From NCBI RefSeq assembly GCF_036388275.1, contig NZ_DASVSF010000098.1, positions 1 through 64,000 on the forward strand: a DNA stretch of 64,000 nt, read 5' to 3'. Below, in pieces: positions 42,413 to 49,246 of this stretch; the first letter of the stretch is position 1; each line of letters opens with the position of its first letter. The notes beneath the pieces are model-generated. The model was given only the letters and a program-made list of their open reading frames with translations, searched no databases and had not been told where the DNA came from. The translations under genes and the position numbers were made by a program. This stretch comes from Longimicrobium sp. (lineage in GTDB: Bacteria > Gemmatimonadota > Gemmatimonadetes > Longimicrobiales > Longimicrobiaceae).

Positions 42413-43858
42413 TCAGCCCTGGCGAGGTGCGCCGCGGCCCGGGCCGCCGCCGCGTCCGCTTTGCGAGCGGCCGCCCTGGGGACGGCTGCCGCCTCCGCCC
42501 ACGCCGGCCATTCCGCCGCGAGACGGCTGCGACGGGCGTCCGCCCTCGGAGCGGGGGGCACGGTCGCCGGAGGGACGGGCGGGGCTCCTGGCCGGCCCGC
42601 GCGACGCTTCCTGCGTTTCGCGTTGCGCCTTGCGGTCGGCCTTTTCCTTGGCGCGGGCACGCTCCTCGGACTTGCGCTTGCGGATTTCGGCGATGCGCTC
42701 GGCGATGGGCACCTCGAAGCGCTCAGCGGGCTTGGCGCGGTAGTCGAAGCCCTCGACCGTAAAGCGCGGCAGCTGCTTGCCGATGGCGCGCTCGATGTCG
42801 CGCAGGTCGCTCTCCTCCTCGGGCGAGACGAAGGTGTACGCGTCGCCCGTGGCGTCGGCGCGGGCGGTGCGGCCCACGCGGTGCACGTAGTCTTCGGGCA
42901 CGTGCGGCACGTCGAAGTTCACCACGTGCTCCAGCGCCTCGACGTCGATGCCGCGGGCCACGATGTCGGTGGCCACCAGCACGCGGTAGCGGCCCTGCTT
43001 GAAGCCCGCCAGCGCGTCGGTGCGCGCCGTCTGGCTGCGGTTTCCGTGGATGCGGGCGTTGGGCACGCCGTGCTTGTCCAGGAAGTCCGACAGCCGGTTG
43101 GAGCGGTGCTTGGTGCGGCAGAACACGATGACGCTGCCCACCTCGCCACGCTTCAGCAGCTCCAGGAACAGGTGCGCCTTCATCTCCTGCGAGACGGGGT
43201 ACACGGCCTGCTTGATGCCCGTGGCCGGCGCCGCCTTGCGCTGCAGGTCCACCGTGGCGGGCTGCTTGAGCATGTCACGCGAAAGCGCGTGGATGGGCGG
43301 CGGCATGGTGGCGCTGAAGAACAGCGTCTGCCGCTGCGTGGGCACGTGCTTCAGGACGCGGCGGATGTCGGGAAGGAACCCCATGTCCAGCATGCGGTCG
43401 GCCTCGTCCAGCACCAGGATCTCCACGCCGTCCAGCCGGGCGTAGGGGTACTGAAGGTGGTCCAGCAGGCGCCCCGGGGTGGCGACGATCACCTCGACGC
43501 CGTCGCGAAAGGCCTGCTCCTGCGGCTTCATCCCCACGCCGCCGAACACTGCGGCCGCGCGGATGCCCGTGTGCTTGCCCAGGGCGACGAACTGCTCGTG
43601 GATCTGCGCCGCCAGCTCGCGCGTGGGGCTCAGCACCAGCGCGCGGGTCTTGCGGCGCGGGCCGTCCATCAATCGCTGGATCACCGGAAGAGCAAACGCG
43701 GCCGTCTTGCCGCTTCCCGTCATGGCGCAGGCCAGCACGTCGCGCCCCTGCAGGGCGGATGGGATGGACTGTTCCTGGATGGGTGTGGCGCGAGTGTAGC
43801 CCAGCTCCGAGACGGCGCGGAGAAGGGTCGCGTGAAGGCCGAGATTGTCGAAGGACAT
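42413..43858 (-). CDS. rhlE: DEAD-box RNA helicase, RhlE type
   Basis: A 481-residue ATP-dependent RNA helicase. The Q-motif (FDNLGL ... ATPIQEQSIP), motif I (AMTGSGKTAAF), Ia (SPTRELAAQ), II (VLDEADRML), III (FFSATMP), IV (VIVFCRTKHRS), V (VATDIVARGID) and VI (HRVGRTARAD) are all visible. The C-terminal 110 residues are charged then Gly/Arg/Ser-rich (RGG-like), an RNA-binding tail. Start ATG 43858 is picked at MSFDNLGL. A hairpin with T-tract lies in its leader. Confidence 0.95.
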   Translation of the reverse strand: MSFDNLGLHATLLRAVSELGYTRATPIQEQSIPSALQGRDVLACAMTGSGKTAAFALPVIQRLMDGPRRKTRALVLSPTRELAAQIHEQFVALGKHTGIRAAAVFGGVGMKPQEQAFRDGVEVIVATPGRLLDHLQYPYARLDGVEILVLDEADRMLDMGFLPDIRRVLKHVPTQRQTLFFSATMPPPIHALSRDMLKQPATVDLQRKAAPATGIKQAVYPVSQEMKAHLFLELLKRGEVGSVIVFCRTKHRSNRLSDFLDKHGVPNARIHGNRSQTARTDALAGFKQGRYRVLVATDIVARGIDVEALEHVVNFDVPHVPEDYVHRVGRTARADATGDAYTFVSPEEESDLRDIERAIGKQLPRFTVEGFDYRAKPAERFEVPIAERIAEIRKRKSEERARAKEKADRKAQRETQEASRGPARSPARPSGDRAPRSEGGRPSQPSRGGMAGVGGGGSRPQGGRSQSGRGGGPGRGAPRQG

Positions 43859-43908
43859 GCGTTCCGTGGATCCGGTCAGGCCGCCTGATGGTGCCGGACG
43901 GCAAAGAA

Positions 43909-43939
43909 GACGGCGGGGCTCGGGAAGAGTCCCGCCGTC
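43909..43939 (-). promoter_or_regulatory. Terminator-like hairpin in the RNA helicase leader
   Basis: A 9-bp stem (gacggcggg / cccgccgtc) followed, on the minus strand, by TTCTTT lies about 50 bases before the helicase ATG. No gene ends here on that strand, so it may act as an attenuator in the helicase mRNA leader. Confidence 0.45.
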
Positions 43940-44092
43940 CGTTACGAATGCTTCATACCCCAACTCCGCCAAAAAGGTCGCGGGCTGGCCGATACTGCCC
44001 GTTTTGCGCCACAGGTGGACACCGCGCTACCCACGTGGCCGCTTTCACGCTCGATCTTCCGAAGGTAATCTGGACGCGGTTAGCTTCGCGCC

Positions 44093-44578
44093 ATGCCGAA
44101 GCCGCGCGTCTACATCGAAACGACGATTCCCAACGTCTACTACGAAACCAGAACCTCGCCTGAGATGGTAGAGCGGCAGGCCTGGACACGTGCATGGTGG
44201 GCAGATGCGGCAGACAAGTACGAACTGGTGACGAGCAGCAAGGTGCTCGCCGAACTGGACCGGGGTACTGGGGATCGGGTGGCGCGACGGAAGTCACTCC
44301 TGAAGGAACTTCCCCTGCTGTCCGTCGATCCGCCCGTACCCGCGATCGTGTCGTTCTACATCCGGCACAGGCTCATGCCGGCCAATCCCCCTGATGACGC
44401 ATATCATCTCGCGGCGGCATCATACCACGGGTGCGACTTCATGGTGACTTGGGATTTACGGCACTTGGCCAATCCGAGGAAGGCCTTGCACATTCGACGA
44501 ATCAATACGATGCTTACAGTGCACGTGCCTGAGCTTGTAACGCCGAAGCACCTGATGCTGAGGGAGGACGATGTCTGA
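44093..44578 (+). CDS. PIN-domain protein, probable ribonuclease toxin
   Basis: A 161-residue PIN-like protein of the branch beginning VYIETTIPNVYYETRTSPEM, where Glu replaces the usual first Asp. Further acidic residues are in SSKVLAELDRGTGD, PPDDAYHLAAASYHG and MVTWDLRHLANPRK. Relatives are often followed by a small acidic partner gene; here the 70-residue gene overlaps its end by eight bases. A nuclease/toxin role is inferred from the fold. Confidence 0.82.
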   Translation: MPKPRVYIETTIPNVYYETRTSPEMVERQAWTRAWWADAADKYELVTSSKVLAELDRGTGDRVARRKSLLKELPLLSVDPPVPAIVSFYIRHRLMPANPPDDAYHLAAASYHGCDFMVTWDLRHLANPRKALHIRRINTMLTVHVPELVTPKHLMLREDDV

Positions 44579-44783
44579 CGAGCGGAGGGAATTCGACGAC
44601 GCGCTCGAGGAGGTCCGCGCCATTCGCCGCCAGCTATGGGCAGAGTTCGACAACGATCCCGTGAAGCTTGGGGCGTACCTGAGCGGGTACGAGAAGCAAT
44701 TTGCGGATCGGCTGATTCTGACCCCCGAACAGCAGGCCTTGGCGGCACAGAAGCCGGCCGATGCCGGGAAGTCGGCGGCGTGA
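44571..44783 (+). CDS. Small partner of the PIN protein (putative antitoxin), copy 1
   Basis: A 70-residue protein, MSDERREFDDALEEVRAIRR then QLWAEFDNDPVKLGAYLSGY, probably a helical hairpin. It overlaps the PIN gene, the layout expected of a toxin-antitoxin pair with the toxin first. A diverged copy lies 128 bases downstream (44911). Confidence 0.7.
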   Translation: MSDERREFDDALEEVRAIRRQLWAEFDNDPVKLGAYLSGYEKQFADRLILTPEQQALAAQKPADAGKSAA

Positions 44784-44910
44784 CCGTCGGTGCGCACGGG
44801 CGGGATCATAGCCCGCCGAGTGCGGAATCGCGGGTTCGGCTCGGGCGAGGATCTGCGATCTTTCGCGCTCTCGTCCGGCTCGGGACGTCTCCGATGCAGA
44901 GGAGGAGCGG

Positions 44911-45108
44911 ATGAGCGAGGAATGGACAGAATTGGATGACGCCATAGAGGAAGTGCGCGCCGTTCGGCGCCGGCTCTCGGCACGGTTCGGAGATGATCCG
45001 GCGAAGATCACGGCGCACTATATGGAATACCAGAAGCAGTTTGGTGACAGGCTGCGGGAGCCCGATGCGATTGAGAAGCCGAGCGGACCTGGCAGATCGG
45101 CTGCATGA
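44911..45108 (+). CDS. Small partner protein, copy 2 (paralogue)
   Basis: A 65-residue protein, MSEEWTELDDAIEEVRAVRR then RLSARFGDDPAKITAHYMEY, clearly paralogous to the 70-residue protein encoded at 44571. 'gaggagg' precedes its ATG. No second PIN gene accompanies it. It may be a remnant of a duplicated module or an extra antitoxin. Confidence 0.7.
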   Translation: MSEEWTELDDAIEEVRAVRRRLSARFGDDPAKITAHYMEYQKQFGDRLREPDAIEKPSGPGRSAA

Positions 45109-45127
45109 ATCGCGTTCGGGCGTGCTT

Positions 45128-45769
45128 CTACACGGCCTCTGCCTCGAACGCCGCGAGGCGCCACATCATCCCCGCCGCGCCGCGTGCTTCGTGAGCCGCG
45201 CGGAAGCCGGTGTCGTGCAGTAGCACGCGGATCTCCTGGCGTGAGTACATGCGCTGGTACTCGACGCGGAGAGCCCGGCGCATCCACAGGTCAAAGGCGC
45301 GCATCCGGAGCGGCGCGCGATCCCAGTCTACCAGCAACAGGCGGCCGCCTGGCCTGAGCACTCGCCGAATTTCAGCGAAGCCAGCACCTGCATTGGGCCA
45401 GTAGTGCAGGTTCGACGCGCACAGGGCGGTGTCGAACGACGCCGTCGCGATCGGCAGGGCGAGCGCGCTTCCCGCGACGGCGGCGCCGGGCCATCCGCCC
45501 GCCCCGAGCTTCGGCGCCGCCTTCCTCAGCATCCCGGGCGACAGGTCTACCCCCACGTACGGATCCACCGACGCCCCCCACTCGGCGAGAGCGTGCGCCA
45601 GGTTCCCCGTCCCACATCCGACGTCCAGCACCTTCCCGAGCTTCCGTCCTTCGATCCACGGGCGCAGCAACGCCAGGCTCGCGCGATTGTAGCGCGCCCA
45701 CCGGCGGTCGTACTCCGCGGCGGCGCGGTCGTACTCGCGGCGGAGAGAGCTGGGAAGAGAGTCGGGCAT
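45128..45769 (-). CDS. SAM-dependent methyltransferase (class I)
   Basis: A 213-residue Rossmann-type methyltransferase (Methyltransf_11 like). Motif I is VLDVGCGTGNLAHAL, the acidic loop is VGVDLSPGMLRKA, and post-motif blocks are LCASNLHYWPN and EIRRVLRPGGRLLLVDWDRA. The Trp-Asp after the PGG loop resembles UbiE/BioC-like enzymes acting on small molecules. Start ATG 45769. The substrate cannot be told. Confidence 0.87.
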   Translation of the reverse strand: MPDSLPSSLRREYDRAAAEYDRRWARYNRASLALLRPWIEGRKLGKVLDVGCGTGNLAHALAEWGASVDPYVGVDLSPGMLRKAAPKLGAGGWPGAAVAGSALALPIATASFDTALCASNLHYWPNAGAGFAEIRRVLRPGGRLLLVDWDRAPLRMRAFDLWMRRALRVEYQRMYSRQEIRVLLHDTGFRAAHEARGAAGMMWRLAAFEAEAV

Positions 45770-45792
45770 GGAAAGGTTTTGTCTGCGGCTCT

Positions 45793-45866
45793 GCACGGGC
45801 GACTGAAGTCGCTGCAACGACCACACGAAAAGTCCGCCTTCGCGGACTGGCTTGTGGTGTCGCGGT
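45793..45866 (+). repeat. Family-B interspersed repeat element
   Basis: Upstream of the methyltransferase gene: 'gcgactgaagtcgctgcaac' then 'aaaagtccgccttcgcggac' and 'tggtgtcgcgg'. The remainder to 45991 has a 'gcaggccggagatctcgcga' / 'tcttcgcgagatctccggcc' inverted repeat (about 45929-45962) close to the ETF-QO stop, a likely terminator for that gene. Confidence 0.6.
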
Positions 45867-45991
45867 AATGAGTGGGTGACGCGTCCCTGCTGCGGGGTTT
45901 CGATTCCACCGAACTCTGCAGAACGATGCAGGCCGGAGTCTCTTCGCGAGATCTCCGGCCTGCTTTTGAATCTACCGCCCGGGCGCCACGA

Positions 45992-47662
45992 TCACATCTT
46001 CTTGTACGCCGGGCCGCTCCCGCCCTCGCGCGGCGTCCAGCGCGGGCCGATGACGTCGGTGGCCTTGCAGTCGATGCAGTTGGGGGCGTTCACCACCAGC
46101 TTGTCGCCGTTCAGCTCGTACACGCCGGCGGGGCACAGGTGCACGTACAGCTGCGCCACCTCGGGGCTGATGTCCTGGCCCACGATCAGGTGCGAGGGGA
46201 TGTCGTCGCGGGTCTGGTTGCCCGCCTTGAACACCGCGTCGACCTTGCTGAACGTCAGCTTGCCGTCGGGGGTGAACGGCTGCTCGGGCGTCACCTCGCG
46301 CGGCGCCTCGGCATCGGAGTGCATGCTGATCTTGCCGCCCGGGAACCGCCCGCCGGTCACCGTCATCAGCGCCGCCTTGGCCCCGCCCACGAAGAAGCCG
46401 TCCTTGAACGCCAGCCGCTGGTTGCGGCTCTTGTACAGGTCGTCCCGCACGTAGCTGCCGTGCACCATCGTGTCGTACGCCGCCAGGGACGATGACGACG
46501 TGTCGCCCTTCTTCAGCCCCTCGAAGATGGCGCGCGCGGCGAACATGCCGGTCTGCATGGCGTAGTGGATGCCCTTCAGCGAGGGCACGTCAACGAAGCC
46601 CGCCGTGTCGCCCACCATCACCAGCCCATCGCCGTGCAGCCGCCCCGGCAGGCCGAAGAAGCCGCCCTCGGGGATGGTCTTGGCGCCCCACTCCACCATC
46701 TCGCCGCCCTCCAGGTACTTCCGGAAGAACGGGTGAAGCTTCATCCGCTGCAGCATTTCGTGCACGTCCAGCGTGGTCTGCCGGTAGTCCAGCCCCACCA
46801 CCAGTCCGATGGCCACCAGGTTGGGCTCCAGCGGGTACATGAAGCTGCCGCCGAACGCGTCGCGCGGCAGCGGCCACCCCAGCGTGTGGACGATGCGGTC
46901 CAGCGGGACCTTGGTTTCCCACAGCTCCTTTACGCCCAGCGCAAAGATCTGCGGGTTCTCGGACGCCACGCCCTGCCACTCGCGCCAGGCCTGGCCCAGC
47001 GGCCCGCGCGTGCCCTCGGCCAGCACGGTGACGCGCGCCGTGACGTCCGTCGGGGGCTCGGCGCCGGGGCCGGGGGTGCCGTCGCGCTTGAGGCCCGCCG
47101 GCGTGGTGCGCACCCCGCGGACGGCCCCGCCCTCCACCAGCAGCGAGTCCACCGGAAAGCCGGGGAGCATGTTGACGCCCAGCCCCTCGGCCTGCTCGCC
47201 CAGCCAGCGGCAGACCTCGGAGATGGAGGCCGTGTAGTTCCCCTGGTTGTGCATGGGGGGCGGCGTGGGGATGCGGAACTGCCCCGCTTCCGTAAGCAGG
47301 TACACCGCCTCGTTGCTCACCGCGTCGCGGAAGGGAAAGTCCTCGTCCTTGAGGTCGGGAAAGAGCTCACGGAAGGCGCGCGGGTTGATGACCGCGCCCG
47401 AGAGGTTGTGCTCACCCAGCGCCGAGCCCTTGTCGAGAACGGCGATCTGCGTCTCCCCCAGGCTGCCGCCGGCTTCGCCGTCCTTTTGAACCAGCCGCGC
47501 CAGCTCGATGGCGCACGCCAGCCCGGCCGGCCCGCCGCCGACGATGACGACGTCCATCTCGATCGCCTCGGCGTCGGGGGCGTCGGAAACGATCAGCCGC
47601 TCGCGCGGCAGCGGCGGCTGGTGGCGGACGGGGAGAACGGTCCCGCGTGCGGCGTCGGCCAT
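45992..47662 (-). CDS. Electron-transfer flavoprotein-ubiquinone oxidoreductase
   Basis: A 556-residue ETF-QO: it takes electrons from ETF and reduces ubiquinone/menaquinone in fatty-acid and amino-acid oxidation. FAD-binding GGGPAGLACAIELARL at residue about 41, EHNLSGAVINPRAFRELFPD, a mid-domain YPLEPNLVAIGLVVGLDYR and the GDTAGFVDVPSLKGIHYAM FAD loop are all typical. In the C-terminal ferredoxin-like domain I see CPAGVY and NCIDCKATD, so one of the four usual [4Fe-4S] cysteines is Thr here. Confidence 0.93.
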   Translation of the reverse strand: MADAARGTVLPVRHQPPLPRERLIVSDAPDAEAIEMDVVIVGGGPAGLACAIELARLVQKDGEAGGSLGETQIAVLDKGSALGEHNLSGAVINPRAFRELFPDLKDEDFPFRDAVSNEAVYLLTEAGQFRIPTPPPMHNQGNYTASISEVCRWLGEQAEGLGVNMLPGFPVDSLLVEGGAVRGVRTTPAGLKRDGTPGPGAEPPTDVTARVTVLAEGTRGPLGQAWREWQGVASENPQIFALGVKELWETKVPLDRIVHTLGWPLPRDAFGGSFMYPLEPNLVAIGLVVGLDYRQTTLDVHEMLQRMKLHPFFRKYLEGGEMVEWGAKTIPEGGFFGLPGRLHGDGLVMVGDTAGFVDVPSLKGIHYAMQTGMFAARAIFEGLKKGDTSSSSLAAYDTMVHGSYVRDDLYKSRNQRLAFKDGFFVGGAKAALMTVTGGRFPGGKISMHSDAEAPREVTPEQPFTPDGKLTFSKVDAVFKAGNQTRDDIPSHLIVGQDISPEVAQLYVHLCPAGVYELNGDKLVVNAPNCIDCKATDVIGPRWTPREGGSGPAYKKM

Positions 47663-47766
47663 GGTTCTTTGGGCAAATGGAGGTGAACTAACGTTAGGTC
47701 GCGCCGGATTATACGGGCTGCGCTCCCCCGCCGCAAAGGCCGGGGCGCATCACCACCAGACGCTCG

Positions 47767-47801
47767 CCACCCCCTGGCACGAAGCACGTGCCAGGGGGTG
47801 G
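47767..47801. terminator. Perfect 15-bp hairpin upstream of ETF-QO
   Basis: Arms 'ccaccccctggcacg' and 'cgtgccagggggtgg' with loop aagca. It lies 58 bases past the stop of the small minus-strand lipoprotein gene and about 105 bases before the ETF-QO start; most likely the lipoprotein's terminator. Confidence 0.7.
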
Positions 47802-47859
47802 ATGCATCAGGACGAAGGCGCGAGCCGCCCCAACGAGGCCGGGGCCGCCGCCGTCCGGG

Positions 47860-48072
47860 TCAGGGCTGCTGGCTGGGCGTGGCGGGGCGATGGGGCGAGG
47901 TGTCGTTCACCGCCGTCCCCTGCTCCTGCTCGGGCGCGTAGCCGGCCGCCTGGTTGTCGGCGTCGCCGCCCTGCGCCTTCGTTCCGCCGCCACTTTCCCC
48001 GCAAGCCAGCACCGACATCGCGGCCATCAGCGCGAGGGTCGGGATCAATCGATATTTCCGCATTTCCGTCAT
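47860..48072 (-). CDS. Small lipoprotein
   Basis: A 70-residue precursor: signal MRKYRLIPTLALMAAMSVLAC (lipobox SVLAC) and a short mature tail that is Gly/Gln/Pro/Asp-rich and looks disordered (GGGTKAQGGDADNQAAGYAP, EQEQGTAVNDTSP). Starts at ATG 48072 (MTEMRKYR) or 48063. Function unknown. Confidence 0.65.
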   Translation of the reverse strand: MTEMRKYRLIPTLALMAAMSVLACGESGGGTKAQGGDADNQAAGYAPEQEQGTAVNDTSPHRPATPSQQP

Positions 48073-48169
48073 CCAGTCCGGGTTGTCGTCACTCGTGTTT
48101 CCGCTTCCTATGCAGGGACCGGGCCGCGGTGTTTGCAAGTGACTGCGGGAGCGAGGGTTAGCGGACGGC

Positions 48170-48826
48170 TTAGGCGGCGATTCCCGCCCGCAGCGGCGGC
48201 GGGGCTGTCAGCGGATGGCTGTTCAGCCAAGCGACGATCAGGATGCTCAGGTCATGGAACGTCAGGCGCTCAACGTCCAGGTGCAGGTTCGAGCAGGTGA
48301 GATGCATGGCTTCCTGGAACTGCCCGAATCGCTCGACGATCTTGTTGCCGCCGGGGAGGATGACCTCCGGCTCGCGGTGCGTCGCAAGGAAATCCCGCAC
48401 CTGCCCGATCACTTCCGCAGTCTGGCTTGCATGCGATCGGATGTCCTGCCCGGCGATGTCCGAGATGAACTTCTGGTATCGGTACGGCTCCGTATCCAGC
48501 ACGATGGCTGCCTTGCGCCGGTGCACCTTCCCGCCGAATGCCTTCGCGCCGAGGAAGATGCCCAATTCCAGCGGCATGTTGAACCGCGGGAGCTGTGTCG
48601 ACGCATCGAGTTCCGTCCGCGAGATGTCGTGAACTGCCAGACGGCACTCCCGAATGATGTTCGTGATCTTCTCGATCCTCACTTGGCTGCTGTCGTCCAC
48701 CTCCAGCGAAGTGCGCGGAAAGAAGCCGCAGTCGTACGCCGCAAAAGCAACGGCCTCCAGAAGAGGCCGGTACGCGGAGTCGAAGGGGCAGTTGATGAAG
48801 ACGCTGTTGTCGTACGTCCGCGTCAT
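48170..48826 (-). CDS. TIR/deoxyribosyltransferase-like protein, possible defence effector
   Basis: A 218-residue protein. The first strand VFINCPFDSAYRPLLEAVAF resembles TIR-domain or nucleoside 2-deoxyribosyltransferase openings, followed by CGFFPRTSLEVDDSSQVRIE, LAVHDISRTELDAST and MPLELGIFLGAKAFGG, where the Glu is placed like the catalytic Glu of those folds. The family is widespread but uncharacterised. It starts inside the stop of the small upstream gene (ATGA). An NAD+- or nucleotide-directed hydrolase in anti-phage defence is a guess from fold resemblance only. Confidence 0.6.
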   Translation of the reverse strand: MTRTYDNSVFINCPFDSAYRPLLEAVAFAAYDCGFFPRTSLEVDDSSQVRIEKITNIIRECRLAVHDISRTELDASTQLPRFNMPLELGIFLGAKAFGGKVHRRKAAIVLDTEPYRYQKFISDIAGQDIRSHASQTAEVIGQVRDFLATHREPEVILPGGNKIVERFGQFQEAMHLTCSNLHLDVERLTFHDLSILIVAWLNSHPLTAPPPLRAGIAA

Positions 48827-49062
48827 CCGCTCACCCTCACGATTGGTGTCGGGTGAGGCGTCCCAGTCCCCTCGCCAGAATCGGGTGGCTGAGGGCTGGC
48901 GGTGGACTCCGTGACGCCATGGGACTCGGCTGCGGCTCGGGCACGCGCCAGCTGTTCGTCCGCGCGGCGCCACGCCTCGATCGCCTCCTCGAGGGTGAAC
49001 TTGTCGCTCGGGTGTGGCGGCTGAATGGTGCGAAGGCGCGGCTTGCGCTGGGGCTTCGGCAT
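48823..49062 (-). CDS. Small protein coupled to the TIR-like gene
   Basis: A 79-residue protein, MPKPQRKPRLRTIQPPHPSD then a helix KFTLEEAIEAWRRADEQLAR and a Pro/Thr/Gly-rich tail. The Lys/Arg-rich N-terminus could bind nucleic acid. It overlaps the TIR-like gene by four bases and has a good ribosome site ('aggaga', four bases upstream), so it leads the operon. No family recognised; a regulator or partner of the TIR-like protein is plausible. Confidence 0.6.
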   Translation of the reverse strand: MPKPQRKPRLRTIQPPHPSDKFTLEEAIEAWRRADEQLARARAAAESHGVTESTASPQPPDSGEGTGTPHPTPIVRVSG

Positions 49063-49097
49063 GGCTTCTCCTTAGCTGTGAGGACGGCTGTTCACAA

Positions 49098-49126
49098 TGT
49101 ATACTTATGGCCCTCGCCGCACAAGG
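49098..49126 (-). promoter_or_regulatory. Candidate promoter of the TIR-like operon
   Basis: An AT-rich island in an otherwise GC-rich region holds TATACA (49103-49098 on the minus strand) with TTGTGC 15 bases upstream. The -10 element is about 36 bases before the small gene's ATG. Spacing is short of the ideal 17, so this is tentative. Confidence 0.3.
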
Positions 49127-49189
49127 ATCTGGACGAACGTTACCATTGCGCCAGCCGCCGTGCAGGGGGCGGCCTCGACCTTCACGACG

Positions 49190-49221
49190 AGGCCCCGGAC
49201 GCATCCGCGCCCGGGGCCTCG
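49190..49221 (-). terminator. Terminator after glgE
   Basis: A 10-bp perfect stem 'gaggccccgg' / 'ccggggcctc' with a 12-base loop, 25 bases beyond the glgE stop on the minus strand. Confidence 0.65.
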
Positions 49222-49246
49222 CTCATCATCGCCACCGAGAAACTCG

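Noticed and set aside
42461..43888. 475-codon plus-strand open frame opposite the RNA helicase
   Set aside because: Antisense of a gene with all helicase motifs; no independent support.
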